From contig NW_003546646.1 in assembly GCF_000090795.2 (NCBI RefSeq), positions 35,694-69,832 of the forward strand: a DNA stretch of 34,139 bases, read 5' to 3'. The notes beneath the pieces were generated by a model. It saw only the letters and a program-made list of their open reading frames with translations. It had not been told where the DNA came from and ran no database searches. The position numbers were made by a program, and so were the translations under genes. Shown here piece after piece: positions 21,233 to 31,776 of this stretch. Source of the stretch: Amphimedon queenslandica (taxonomy: Eukaryota > Porifera > Demospongiae > Haplosclerida > Niphatidae). Each line of letters starts with the position of its first letter. The stretch's first letter is position 1.

Positions 21233-21472
21233 TTATAGAATGCGTGGGCGGTTTCCAATCCCTGTGGGTGTAATATCTATGCTATAACAGTCACCATGGC
21301 CGCCATATTCATCCAAGAGTTCTGGAGCAACACGGGAGAGATGATGGTATAGCCTTGACGGGTCAGTTATTTCAGTTTGGAGCTGACCAGAATAATATCT
21401 GAAGATAGATAAACTGCTGCTGACAAGAGAGGAGCGTGGAAAGGAGCCAACATTAGAGGGAACGTTAGCCAT
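21233..21472 (-). CDS. candidate first exon of gene C, half CARD-like
   Basis: An ATG-initiated frame (MANVPSNVGSF), immediately preceded by TGTTTTTAG. Residues 23-55 (SIFRYYSGQLQTEITDPSRL, then YHHLSRVAPELLDEYG) match the N-terminal half of the CARD-like domains of genes A and B (ILRNNYSTLSQSITEPVHMA, then KLLHEEVISDEAL) in spacing and hydrophobic pattern. The exon probably ends at GGCCATG-GTGACT, near residue 60; past this the frame runs on only to a nearby stop. The second half of the fold is not visible between here and the N gap. I infer that this is the 5' exon of gene C, which needs one. It could instead be a broken fragment. Confidence 0.45.
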   Translation of the reverse strand: MANVPSNVGSFPRSSLVSSSLSIFRYYSGQLQTEITDPSRLYHHLSRVAPELLDEYGGHGDCYSIDITPTGIGNRPRIL

Positions 21473-21980
21473 CTAAAAACAGGGCGTGGCTAATTAATTA
21501 ATCACAATGATTTTCCTGTACCAAAAAGAAGTGTGCTTGAAGAAATAAAATTAATTGTTAATAATTCTAGGTGTTGCTCATCATAGCCTATAGCTATGAC
21601 AGCTGCTCTGCATGTAAATCGCTATCAAAATTAAAAATATCTTTTTCAAATTGGCAAGTATTAAAAATCAATGTCTAAAGTGTAAAACAAGAGAAAGCCT
21701 GTTATTGTTGTGTCTTTATAAATCTCTTGCTTCTTTAGTATTGCACCACTTGACATTTCATTTTTATTTCAGCTTGAACCTATCAATGAGATAACATTAA
21801 GATTTACCATGAGTAGTTACTGTTAGTACAGTCTTGTTATATTCTTCTTGTATGTAGTGCTCTTAGCATCACTAGCAGTAGTAGCCACTAGTGATCCCAG
21901 GCAGCACCACGTGGAGGCGGCACTACATTGCTACCCAACCTGTAATGATAGTTAACAATATATATTGACACTAACTGAAT
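21473..21980. other. region upstream of the gene C 5' exon, no gene seen
   Basis: AT-rich sequence with an AGGGCGTGGC patch at 21481-21490 just upstream of the ATG at 21472. It has no supported coding exon. Confidence 0.4.
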
Positions 21981-21989
21981 GGACTTTAA

Positions 21990-22760
21990 CCTTTAACAGG
22001 AACTTGATAAACAAAGAGAAAGAATAATACATGACACTATTGATACTATACTGTTAGATCTTGAGTCTTTCAAACAGGAACTGGGTCGGTATATTATCTT
22101 AACAAACAAAGGTTAATATATGACACTATTGATACTATACTGTAACACGATCTTGAGTCTTTCAAACAGGGGCTTGTTGTTCCATTTTTTAGAATATTTA
22201 CCTTAACACTGTACTGTAAGGTCTTTCATCTTCAAACAGGAACTTAGTAGTCTTGGTGTCCATTTTTGAAAAACATTTATCTTAACAAAGAAAGGTTAAT
22301 AATGCAAGACATTATTGATACTATATTTCATCTTTCGTGTAGGAACTTGGAGTTCCGTTTAGAAATGTATCTTAATAGCGAAACGTTAATGTACATTATT
22401 GAATTGGAATGATACTTTTAAAATTGATCTTTAATCTTTCAAAAAATCTTTAGTCTTTCAAAAAATGATTCCATAATCTTATAATCTAACAAAGTAAGGT
22501 TACTACATAAAATACATTGACACTATGCCTTATATCTTCTCATCTTAGTCTTTAAATATTATACCTAGTAAGAAATGTAAATACATCACTATGACAATGT
22601 TAATGGATAAAAAACTTAATACCCTTATCCTTTATAATGCACTTTATATGAGAGTATCTAGTAAAAAATATAAAGAGCTACATTATACATTATTGATACT
22701 TAACTCTTTCAAATTAGATATCCTCTTTATTAGTCTTTAAAATAGTACCTGTAATATGTC
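21990..22760. repeat. decayed tandem repeat, unit roughly 100-120 bp
   Basis: The words CTATTGATACTATACTGT, ATCTTGAGTCTTTCAAACAG and GGAACTTG recur near 22000, 22070, 22120, 22165, 22235 and 22340, with TATCTTAACAAAGAAAGGTT-like blocks between. Copies grow more diverged to the right. No coding content. Confidence 0.6.
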
Positions 22761-22879
22761 TAGAAAGAACTTGTAGATTAATGCATTGTAAATGTACATG
22801 TTGAGAAAATACTTGAACAGTGAGATATCCCACACAGACAATGTGGACAGGAGCTTGTTGACCATTTGATGGTACTAAA

Positions 22880-23680
22880 ACTGCTAGTGTTTCCTACACC
22901 ATTAACCTTCAATATCTTACTATAACCTGTACCTACCTACAACTTATTACTATTGTTGAAAGTATGGACACTTAGCTAATTAGTATCCTTTAGTTTGGTA
23001 TAAAGTGGATAATTGGGTTTGTTGGTTGATGTTGCAATTGTCACCAATGTACTGGTGTCTAACCCATTCATCATATCCATACTTCAGCTACTCATAACTT
23101 ATGTACATTATTACTTACACTAAACCCTACAACTTACAACCTGTGACTCTAATATGACACAATGATACCTATACCATATTAACCTTGATATATAGAAGTA
23201 CATTCCTATCTTAATACCATACCATTACCTACATACAACTTATAAATATGATCTTTAATGTGTGTTACACAATGATCATACATTATATCAATCCTACTAT
23301 TATACAAGTCTCAATACCATACCATTACCTATGTATGTCCCTTAATGTTACCTCCATCATATTATCAACCTTGGTATACTAGTGGACACGTTCCACTGTC
23401 TACATTAACATATAACTTGTGACCATTAATTGTACACATGATACCTACACCATATCAACCTTGCTATACAAGTACTTTCCTATTACTATTATACCTACCA
23501 CTTATAATGTACCACTTATAATGTATGACCACAAAATGTAACACATTTCAATACTTAATACCATACCATTATAACTGTATATTCACTACCTCCTACCACT
23601 ACTGCATGTGACTCTTGCCTATTATACTGTAACCTCTACAACCTTAACATAATAACAAGTATACTCTTGATACACAATCT
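22880..23680. repeat. second decayed repeat field rich in ACCATATTAACCTT words
   Basis: Variants of TACACCATATCAACCTTG, followed by TATACAAGTACATTCC, ATACCATACCATTACCTA and CAACTTATAA, recur about every 100-130 bp across this stretch. It looks like an old, heavily mutated tandem array. No open frame is supported. Confidence 0.5.
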
Positions 23681-23689
23681 ACCACAATG

Positions 23690-25640
23690 TGTCATTATAG
23701 GAATGAATAATAAGGTGGAGAAACATAAGTTAATTCTGTGTCGATAAGACTAAAATGTGGAAGGGAAAGTGGTCACTGAGAACTACATTAATTCATTATA
23801 AATTGATACAATATTGTCAAATTATGAAATGAATTGTCCTGGCTATGAAACAACAACACACATTTGCGACAAAATGCAACGCAGAACTAAAATTTGCTAA
23901 TATCATGTGAACCTTAAAGCGTTATTTGAATCAAACATTAGATCATGCGCAGGCGATTTCAACGTTAAGCTGATAATAAACCTACAATCAGAGTTACTAA
24001 CTTATTTTGAAAGCTGGGGCAAACACTGTAAACAAATGAGCTGTAGTCAAAGTGACAGCATCGAGAAAGAGATCAGAATGAGAATTAGGAAGCTAGTGCC
24101 CAGGACCGTCAAACTACCTGCATCACAAACCTCATCAATCTACCCACTGCTCCTTTGGCTTAGCTCAATTGTATAATGTTTGCCTGGTTTTAGTTAGTTA
24201 AAGGATTGAGACAAAAAAGGAAAAAAGTCTGATCCTTTCTTCTGCTTAGAGTCCATATCACACAAAAAGGAAAGAGAGAGAAAGAGAAGAAGAGAGGGTT
24301 CCAAGCATGAGATACGGGGAGCCACTATCGGACCCAAAAGGGGGACTCCTCACCCACACTCCTGGGCAGAACCCTCCCCCCTTCGCTAACCCTCCCCTTC
24401 CCTCTGACTAAAAGCAGGTCACTGTAAAAAAGGTAGCTCAACCCATACAGTGAAAAAAATGCTTATGTCTTCATAGAATCCACAACAGCTAGGATATGTT
24501 CTCCTCTCCTCCTCTGGTATGTCTATCAGTTCCTCTCCTTCCTCCTCTCAGACAGATAGTGATAAATTAAGATCCAATTGTAAACTGTAGATTAGTGCTG
24601 GATGCTTGATCCTCAATGCTATGATAACAGTGTGAAGTGTTGTGTCCACAGTGATTGCCTCCTTGTTAGCTGCATGACATCTTTTCCAAAGAACGGTTAG
24701 CAAATCATATGGAATGTTCTTGATTGATACACTAGCTCTCACAAGGTACTGAATTAATTCATGATAATGACAAACGCTACAGGCTCGATCCATAAAAATG
24801 ATTATGTGATTGAAAATAACAGTCTTTTTGCAAGCAGGTGGAGTGATCCAATGGTGACAAACATTGTCCAGAGACAGCAAGACTGGAGACCAGGAGACGT
24901 TACGATCTTATGCTACGTGAGGACACGTGTACCAACACAAACAGAAAAACACTAATAATAAATTACTATCATATGTGTACATGCAGACACTAACATATTA
25001 AAAACAATAATGTGAAACATCAAGGGACTCTGTCCCCTAGTCATGGGCACAAGTACATACATACAGAATCAGTGAGGGACAACCAATTAGTATAATACAA
25101 ACACACCAAAAATAGCTAAACTTAGAAACAGTTTAAGGTCATGTTTAGGACTGTTAAAATCTAACAAAATATGCAATGAAATAGGATTTTACAACCATTT
25201 GGTTACACATTGGTTAGGGTGTTCCTATATTGCCTATATTATAACCTGTGGCCATTAATACAGTAACAGTAGCATAAAAACTACACAGTCCTACCTCCTA
25301 CCATATTGATCCTAACAGAACCAGTAAGGGATTCCCTAATAACATTAACATACACAGCTACAGCTACAGACAACAATAATGATAATACAGGAAGGGATTA
25401 GGTATTACTAGCTGCAGGCAGTCCCAACTAGCAAAACAATAATACAATGACAACTTGCTCCAAAATCTTCTTAATGCTAAACTCCAACACACAAGAAGAC
25501 CTAGCTCTTCCATGACTCGATCCGATTTGGACTTGTACAGGACGTCAGAGACTTCAAAAAAACCTAAGACTTCATGAGGACTTGAAACCCACTACCTTTA
25601 CAGCTCCTATAATTCAAAGAAACAAATTAACACGTTAATC
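23690..25640. other. no supported gene; unassigned non-repetitive stretch
   Basis: Contains two frames of about 90-110 codons (plus 23907-24176, minus 24548-24880) with no recognisable motif or good splice context, and a purine-rich block followed by a C-rich one near 24260-24420. The composition is less AT-rich than its flanks. I see nothing that can be called. Confidence 0.4.
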
Positions 25641-25644
25641 TTCC

Positions 25645-25930
25645 AAATACACTCCCTCCCTCCCTTCCCTCTCTCAATAACCAACTCACATGATTCAGTT
25701 ATATGCTGTTCCTCAGCTCCTCCTGTCTCTCCCTCCCTCCCTCCCTCTCTCTCTCTAGCTCCCTCTCTCTCTCTCTCTTAGATGCTCTTATCTTCAGGCT
25801 TTCCTTTTTGAATCTCCTACTATAGCTCTCTCTCTTTCTCTCCTCTCTCTATTTAGATGCTCTTGTTTTCCAGCTTTGTTTTTTGAATCTATACTACTTG
25901 TTTCTCTCTCCCTCTCTCTTAAAGCCTTGG
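25645..25930. repeat. polypyrimidine (CTCCCT/CT)n simple-repeat tract
   Basis: Long C/T runs with CTCCCTCCCT and CTCTCTCTCT blocks. A near-duplicate segment (TAGATGCTCTT--TTT-CAG-CTTT) occurs twice, near 25780 and 25855. Confidence 0.85.
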
Positions 25931-25994
25931 CTAATGTCTTCAACAGGCCAGAGGAGCTATAGCTAGAGGAAGGAAGCAGCAATATAATTATATT

Positions 25995-26105
25995 GAAGTA
26001 CATGTACTATACTATTTAATTAATTAATAATGTACATGTACTATTATTAGTTAATTACATGTATTTTAAGTATTTAATTACATGTACTATTATTAATTAT
26101 GAGTA
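25995..26105. repeat. AT-rich repeat of TACATGTACTAT and TTAATTAATTAAT words
   Basis: ACATGTACTAT occurs near 25999, 26033 and 26081, separated by TTAATTA runs. Self-complementary simple repeat. Confidence 0.6.
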
Positions 26106-26123
26106 CAAGTACTAACTATTTAA

Positions 26124-26185
26124 GAGGAAAGGTAGCATTGGAGTATTAGAAATAAGAGGGGAATTAAGAAAAGAGGAATAAAGAA
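26124..26185 (+). repeat. dispersed repeat copy 1 (partner at 29171)
   Basis: The block GTAGCATTGGAGTATTAGAA followed by GGAATTAAGAAAAGAGGAAT recurs at 29171-29235 in the same orientation with few changes. The pair brackets about 3 kb of other repeats. Confidence 0.75.
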
Positions 26186-27596
26186 TTAATAGTTCAGTTT
26201 ATGATTTAGTAGCGTTCTTTCAAGCATAAGCAGAGGATAAAGAACCAATTGTTACTGGAGAATTACTTGAGGAAATGATTGAAGAATGTTGTAGTGTAGA
26301 GCTGGTGAAGTAGACAGGCTGTAGAGCTACCAAATCAGTAATTACATAAAGAATTGATGAATTGAAGAGTGTTGACCGCTGTAGTGTAGAGCTGGTGATT
26401 CCTAAGTAGACAGGTTATATGGTTACTGGATGCTACAGCTAGTGTTGTTCTTGTAGAAGTAGTCCAAATGTTTTTAATGAGCTCTCAAGACAAGGACAGA
26501 ACATGAAGAATTATTCCAAGATGATGAACGATACCTCCATAAAAATGATGAAGTCTTCTGCAAATTATTATTCTCCCCCCCCCCTCATCTCTTTCTTTCA
26601 AAAATTAATATTTGATAAGTGATCACACAAATCTCTCCTCCAGTCCTCATAAGCTGGAACAAAGAACTGATACAGTAGATTGAAAATATTCCATAAACTG
26701 GTGATATTAATAGGTTTAGTCATTGTGGTTTTTTAATTTAAAAGCTGAGTTTTAGTTACATGTACAATGCATATAGGCTCACTACAAGTACTTCAAATCA
26801 ATACATTTCCATGTCTAGTTTGTTACAATACCCTCCCCTTCTCTTTCTCTCCAAAAAAGGATCTCTTTCTCTCTAAAAAAACTCTGTCTCTCAAAAATTT
26901 GTTACTTAAATAAGTAGTGTCTTACTAGGCACTGCTTATCAGCTCTCCCTATATTGATCCATTGTACAGACAACCAATGTCCCTCCTTATTATTCTAAAG
27001 GCTCATGTCTTGAAATTAAATGGAGGATACTCATCTGCTCCATTTATGCTCAATCCGCAAAACATTTCCTAGTTTTGTATTAATCTTTACTTTCTACTTT
27101 GAATATTGAGTCCTCTTTGATATGGTATAAATTAGGCTTTTAGTTTTCCATCATGATGCATTATGAGTAATTGTTTCTGAGTTTCAAATTTTTGAATTTT
27201 AGTCTGATCACAATACTCTCTTTCTCTCTAAAAAACATCTCTTTCTCACAAAAACTGATGATTAATAAGTGATCACACAAATCTCTTAGTTTAACTCTCT
27301 CTCTCTCTCTCTCCTCCAATTCTCAAACAGAAACAAAGAACTGATACACTTGATTGAAGGCATCCCATTGACTGGTGATTTTGTTAATGCATGTAGATTT
27401 GATAATTGCAAGTAATTTGGTTGTCTTCTAGTTTTAAATTAAAAGCTGAGTTTTAGTTACAAGTACGATGCATAATAGGCTCATTACTTCAAATTAATAC
27501 ATTCTTTATGTTTAGTTTGTTACAATACTGTTTCTCTTTCTCTCTAAAAAAGAACTTCTCTTTCTCTCAAAAAAGTTGTAGATGATGTTCATTTTC

Positions 27597-27752
27597 AAGC
27601 ATGCTCCTCCATCGAACAATCTGTAGTATCAAGGACGCTCCTCCACAAAACAATCTGTAGTATCAAAGATGCTCCTCCGCAAAACAATCTGTAGTCTCAA
27701 GGACGCTCCTCCACGAAACAATCTGTAGTATCAAGCACGCTCCTTCAAACAG
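27597..27752 (+). repeat. 34-bp minisatellite, about 4.5 copies
   Basis: The unit is CAATCTGTAGTATCAAGGAC then GCTCCTCCACAAAA. Starts at 27617, 27651, 27685 and 27719 give exact 34-bp steps. It lies inside the larger repeat field. There are no spacers between units, so this is not a CRISPR array. Confidence 0.9.
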
Positions 27753-27759
27753 GAAGTCA

Positions 27760-28320
27760 GGAACAATCTTTTACATGTAAATTTGGAATTTTAACTCATA
27801 GTTTAAAATTCAAACTTATAATTGTTTTATTATAATATGCTCTGTTCTAGAGTGACAAGTGCATACTAGCAAATACAGCAAACACTGATGACACATAGCA
27901 AACACCAATAACACAAAAAACTGATGAGCACTTGTAGATTAACACAGAGAAAAGCTTGGAGATCAAACCTTAAACGTCATGCAATCATAAGCAATTTGTT
28001 CAGTTATGATATGCCGTGGCTTAAATCCCAGGTAGACACTACAGCACTCACCAGCCCTCATGCCACCAGTGCCCACCAGTCCACCAGTATCAACCATACC
28101 CACTAGCATTAACTCATCACTAGGTAGACAAGGCACACACTAGCCACAGAAACAAGTGAAACCAGCAATCACATGTGTAAGGAAACTGTATAGGTAAACC
28201 GCCCTGCCACCACCGCTCCCTGCGGGAATTATGCTTGACCAATCAAGTAGCCTCACAACTTACAGCTCTCACTAGCCCACTTGGCCCATAACCATTGTGC
28301 ACCATGCTACCTTCCTAACA
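27760..28320. other. unassigned interval within the repeat field
   Basis: Includes short CCACCAGT and AACACCAATAACAC direct repeats near 27880-28110 and a less AT-rich patch near 28195-28235. No supported exon. Confidence 0.35.
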
Positions 28321-29170
28321 CATGTATCTTAAAGGCTCATGTCTCAAATTGAAATTAAATGGGGGATGCTCATTTTATGCTCAGAAATAAGTTTATAGTT
28401 TTTGCTAAACATTTTAATTCTAGCTTGTTAGAATACCTCCCTTTCTCTCAAAAAAGTAATCTCTTTCTCTCTAAAAAAAGAACCTCATTCTCTCAAAAAA
28501 GTAGATTAGAATCATTACAAGTAATTTGTTTGTCTTCTAGTTTTACATTTAAGGAAAAGCTGAGTTTTAGTTACATGCATAAGCTTATTACAAATACTTT
28601 AATTTATAATCTACATTTTATTTCTAGTTTGTTAAGATACTTCCCTCTCTTTCTCTCTAAAAAAGAATCCCTTTCTCTCTAAAAATATCTCTCTCTCAAA
28701 AGAAGTTGGTTTCCATATGAGGTGACAGCCGTTCTTTTCCTCCTCAAAGTCCTCTCTCCTCCATTTGTCTAGTGGCTCTTGATGTAAATGATGGTATAGA
28801 TATCTAATAGTATAAAAGTATCAGCTCTGGAATGTTCTTGATGCAGCTTCAGGACACAAGAAAATGTAGCAAAAGATGAAATTATTCCATGATGAATCTT
28901 GCCTTCATAAAATCAATGATCTTAAAATGAAGTGAAAGTCTCCTCTCAGATCTCTGCTTTCCTCCCCACTCTCTCTGTCTCTCTCAAAAATTAGTGAATA
29001 TTTTTAGCTTTACATGAAAAAAATTTGAATAGTAGTTTTACATGTATTTATAATATTCTTAGTTTTACATGTACAATTTGACCTAATCAACTTTTACATG
29101 TACTTATTTAAGCACCCATTTTCTCAAATCAATTTTATCAAAAAGTAAATATAGCATTATACATTAATAA

Positions 29171-29235
29171 TGAGGAAATGTAGCATTGGAGTATTAGAAA
29201 AAAGGAAGGAATTAAGAAAAGAGGAATAAAGAAAA
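29171..29235 (+). repeat. dispersed repeat copy 2 (partner at 26124)
   Basis: Same orientation as the copy at 26124-26185, sharing GTAGCATTGGAGTATTAGAA and GGAATTAAGAAAAGAGGAAT. Confidence 0.75.
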
Positions 29236-29540
29236 GATAGAAAAGGAGGAGGAAGAAAGATAATACTAACCCTTGTTTTTATAATAATAATTAAGAAGGT
29301 TGTAGATGACGATTATAGGCTATTGTTTTGAGGCTCTTTTAAATTAAATATGTGTACCATTATTACCTACAGCGACAAGAAGGCATGCTGTATTTTGGCA
29401 GCTACCTGACCTCTCTTGAACGCTGCAAACAGCAGTCAGTTTTGACTAACTGTTGACTGACCTGACACACACATACACTATACTAGCAATACATGATTAT
29501 AATTCCTACATCCCAGCACACACCAGTCAACATATCTCAA

Positions 29541-29707
29541 GTAATATTACCTCGTGAGGAAGATCCTGTCAAGAATGAAAAGCTGGACACACTAATGAGG
29601 GTGTGTATGTGGGTTGGGTACAAACCCACACACACACCCACTAACGTGTTACTGTAATCAATGCACCAGCTTTCCATTCTTGACAGGATCTCCCTCACAA
29701 ATATTAC
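29541..29707. mobile_element. inverted-repeat (foldback) element
   Basis: The left arm 29541-29586 begins GTAATATTACCTCGTGAGGA and contains GATCCTGTCAAGAATG-AAAGCTGG. The right arm 29666-29707 is its reverse complement with a few mismatches and ends ACAAATATTAC. Between them lies a smaller palindrome (TGTGGGTTGGGTACAAACCC). No open frame. It resembles a MITE; terminal duplications are not evident. Confidence 0.65.
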
Positions 29708-30026
29708 TAGAAACATACTGCCTAGTGTATGACGGGACAACTATAACAAGCGTATCAGGCCAGTCGGTAATAACGGGGAATGTACCTACACTATAGGGTT
29801 CTTTACATTACAACATACGCGTGATGTTTCGTGTAACAAGCCCCTCCCTAATGGTATTATACGCATGCACATGGGGACATACATATAAGGACATGCAAGG
29901 ATTGTATGAGTGCGTTACTAGCCAGGTCTGGTCGGCCAGCCCAGCTAGTATTACAACTATTGACTTGCTGATTGATCCATGAGAATCCATCCTGCAATAT
30001 CCTTGAGTGAATTCCTCCATGAATTC

Positions 30027-30126
30027 TTTGAACTTGAGATTTCGAACTTCCTTTGAACTTGAGATTTTGAACTTCCTTTGAACTTGAGATTTCGAACTTC
30101 CTTTGAACTTGAGATTTCGAACTTCA
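30027..30126. repeat. 25-bp minisatellite, four copies
   Basis: The unit TTTGAACTTGAGATTTCGAA followed by CTTCC starts at 30027, 30052, 30077 and 30102, with a single C-to-T variant in copy 2. On the minus strand it keeps open frames for several copies, but nothing suggests a gene. Confidence 0.9.
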
Positions 30127-30129
30127 ATG

Positions 30130-31364
30130 GTTTGACGGGAACGTACGAGTCCATCAACTTGAAACACGTACTTGTACAGCTCCTAAAATTAAATAAAAAA
30201 AAACAAGTTAACATGAGCAGTATATACTATCATAACAAATAACAATAGAGAGTAGTGCTATAGCAACAACTAATAGAAAAAAAGAGGCTATTGACAATGA
30301 CACTGAAACAAGAGGCTATAACAACAACTAACGGTAAACAACAACAACTAGTAGTTTATAATAACTAATGGCTGCTATGATAACTACAAGTACACAGCAA
30401 CATGTAAAGATACATGGCTCTTAAATAAAACAAAATTCTTCCTCACTTCGCCCGAGACTTCTCATCCGCCATCCTTTCCAATTAATTAGACCAGTTACTG
30501 GGTGGGCGTGGCTCCAAAATGGCGGCAACTTTAAAAAGCACGTGGTAGCATTAAAAGTACAGGATTTACTTGTCCCCTGTAAAAAGAAGAAAAATAAGTA
30601 ACACGAATCAAAAAATAGTAAGAAGAAGAGCAGAAAAAGAGAGAGAGAAAGAAAGGGAGACTGTGGGGTGGCTAACCATAGCAGGGGTAGCAACTATCAC
30701 AGAAAAAGTCACAATCCATTGTGACATTTTACAGAAGAGAAAATAAGATCCAGGAAGAAAGGAGGATTACTGCTGGGTATAAATAGAAAGGATCAACAGC
30801 TGGTAACCTGTAAAAAAAAGAAAAATATAAATGAAGGAGTGTTTAAAAGACATAACTAACCATAGCAGCCATTGAAAGAAGAGATCACAGCACGCCATGG
30901 GCTTTTAGAGAGCCAACTGCAGCAGTATCTCTTGACTAGGAGAGAGACAGAGAGAGCTCGATCCTTTGGCGCCAAAAGAAAAAGCAGAAATGACTGGATG
31001 ATGAAGGGGAGCTCATTTTATAGCCACTGGGGATTTCCCGGGAAAGGACCTTACTGCGTGAATCTGATTGGTCGGGTTGATACTCCACCCACTGCATACT
31101 CAGCACTTTCCACTTTTGACCAAATTTGGTCAAAACTTACTCTGAATCACGTGAGCTCCACTCAAAGGCGCGGCTAGTTATTAAACTTACGCGAATTATC
31201 TACCAGATAAATGTATTGGTAGATTTGTAGTTTTAAAAATTAACAAAAAATCTAAATGTCATTAGAATCCACTCAAACTCTCTATACAACATGAAAACCT
31301 GTATATGCGTTAGTTAACCAAGTATGCAGAATAATTAACCTTAACTAAATCACTTATTAACAAG
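30130..31364. other. no supported gene; promoter-like patches
   Basis: Holds GGGCGTGGCTCC next to AAAATGGCGGCAAC (30503-30533), a GA-rich run at 30625-30660 and a less AT-rich block at 30890-31175 with a short open frame but no motif. It could contain a 5' exon of a gene, but no splice-supported frame was found. Confidence 0.3.
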
Positions 31365-31439
31365 TCAATGCTCAAGAGCTGTAAGGGCCGTTTTAGCTAA
31401 GCATTGCAAAACATAGTCAAACATAAATTGATAATAAAA

Positions 31440-31725
31440 ATTGATAAAATTGTGTAAAATTACACAGACAGTGGACATCCTCCTTGAATTGACACATGAA
31501 GAAGAACAGAGGGTCCATAGAAACTGCTTTAATAGATGGTGGTACACCTAAGAAAAGCTAAATCATATCAGACCAGCCTAGCATACATGTTTCATGCAAT
31601 TCCTTCAAATGCCTTTTATATTCATCAGCGAGTGTGAACCAGTTACTACTAACATCAACATGCTCCGTTAGCTCAGTAATAGTTGGAGTATCTGACAAGA
31701 AAGCGGCATGGAAAGAGCCCTCCAT
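31440..31725 (-). pseudogene. truncated third copy of the gene A/B Death-domain gene
   Basis: Starts with an ATG at 31725 in the same place as in genes A and B (MEGSF, then TPTITELTEHVDVSSNWF), then jumps straight to TLADEYKRHLKELHET. Relative to gene A, about 59 residues, the core helices of the Death domain, are missing by an in-frame deletion. After exon 1 a possible donor (ACAT-GTATGC) is followed by a fragment of exon 2: a TTCTTAG acceptor, then a match to gene B at CACCATC and AGCAGTTTCTAT near 31515-31550. Homology is then lost. No later domains are found downstream. It is most likely a dead duplicate, although a tiny protein could still be made. Confidence 0.75.
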
Positions 31726-31776
31726 ATTTGATTTCATGCAGCCCCACCCTGCTAAAAATGACACACCCACGCACAT

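Larger units (their letters stand above)
26560..28700. repeat. long degenerate tandem repeats with TTTCTCTCTAAAAAA blocks
   Basis: A unit of about 700 bp can be traced: AAGTGATCACACAAATCTCT at about 26617 and 27269; AAAGCTGAGTTTTAGTTACA at about 26739, 27442 and 28555; TCTAGTTTGTTACAATAC-like at about 26813, 27512, 28421 and 28623; then TCTCTTTCTCTCTAAAAAA runs. Copies are mutated and of unequal length. No coding potential. Confidence 0.7.

Noticed and set aside
23907-24176. 89-codon plus-strand frame as a gene
   Set aside because: No motif, no supporting splice signals or regulatory context, and the composition of its surroundings.
24548-24880. 110-codon minus-strand frame as a gene
   Set aside because: Begins with TTG, not ATG, and no family or convincing exon border could be recognised. 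It may be a fragment, but nothing supports it.
27597-27752. CRISPR-like regular spacing of a 34-bp repeat
   Set aside because: Units are contiguous with no unique spacers, and the DNA is eukaryotic. It is a minisatellite.
29808-30214. Two minus-strand frames reading through the 25-bp minisatellite
   Set aside because: Their open length comes from the repeat having no stop in those frames. There is no sequence feature of a real protein outside the repeat.
30421-31177. Several 60-100-codon frames on both strands
   Set aside because: Low-complexity (Phe/Leu/Ser or Arg/Glu runs from GA-rich DNA) and mutually overlapping. No domain or splice support.
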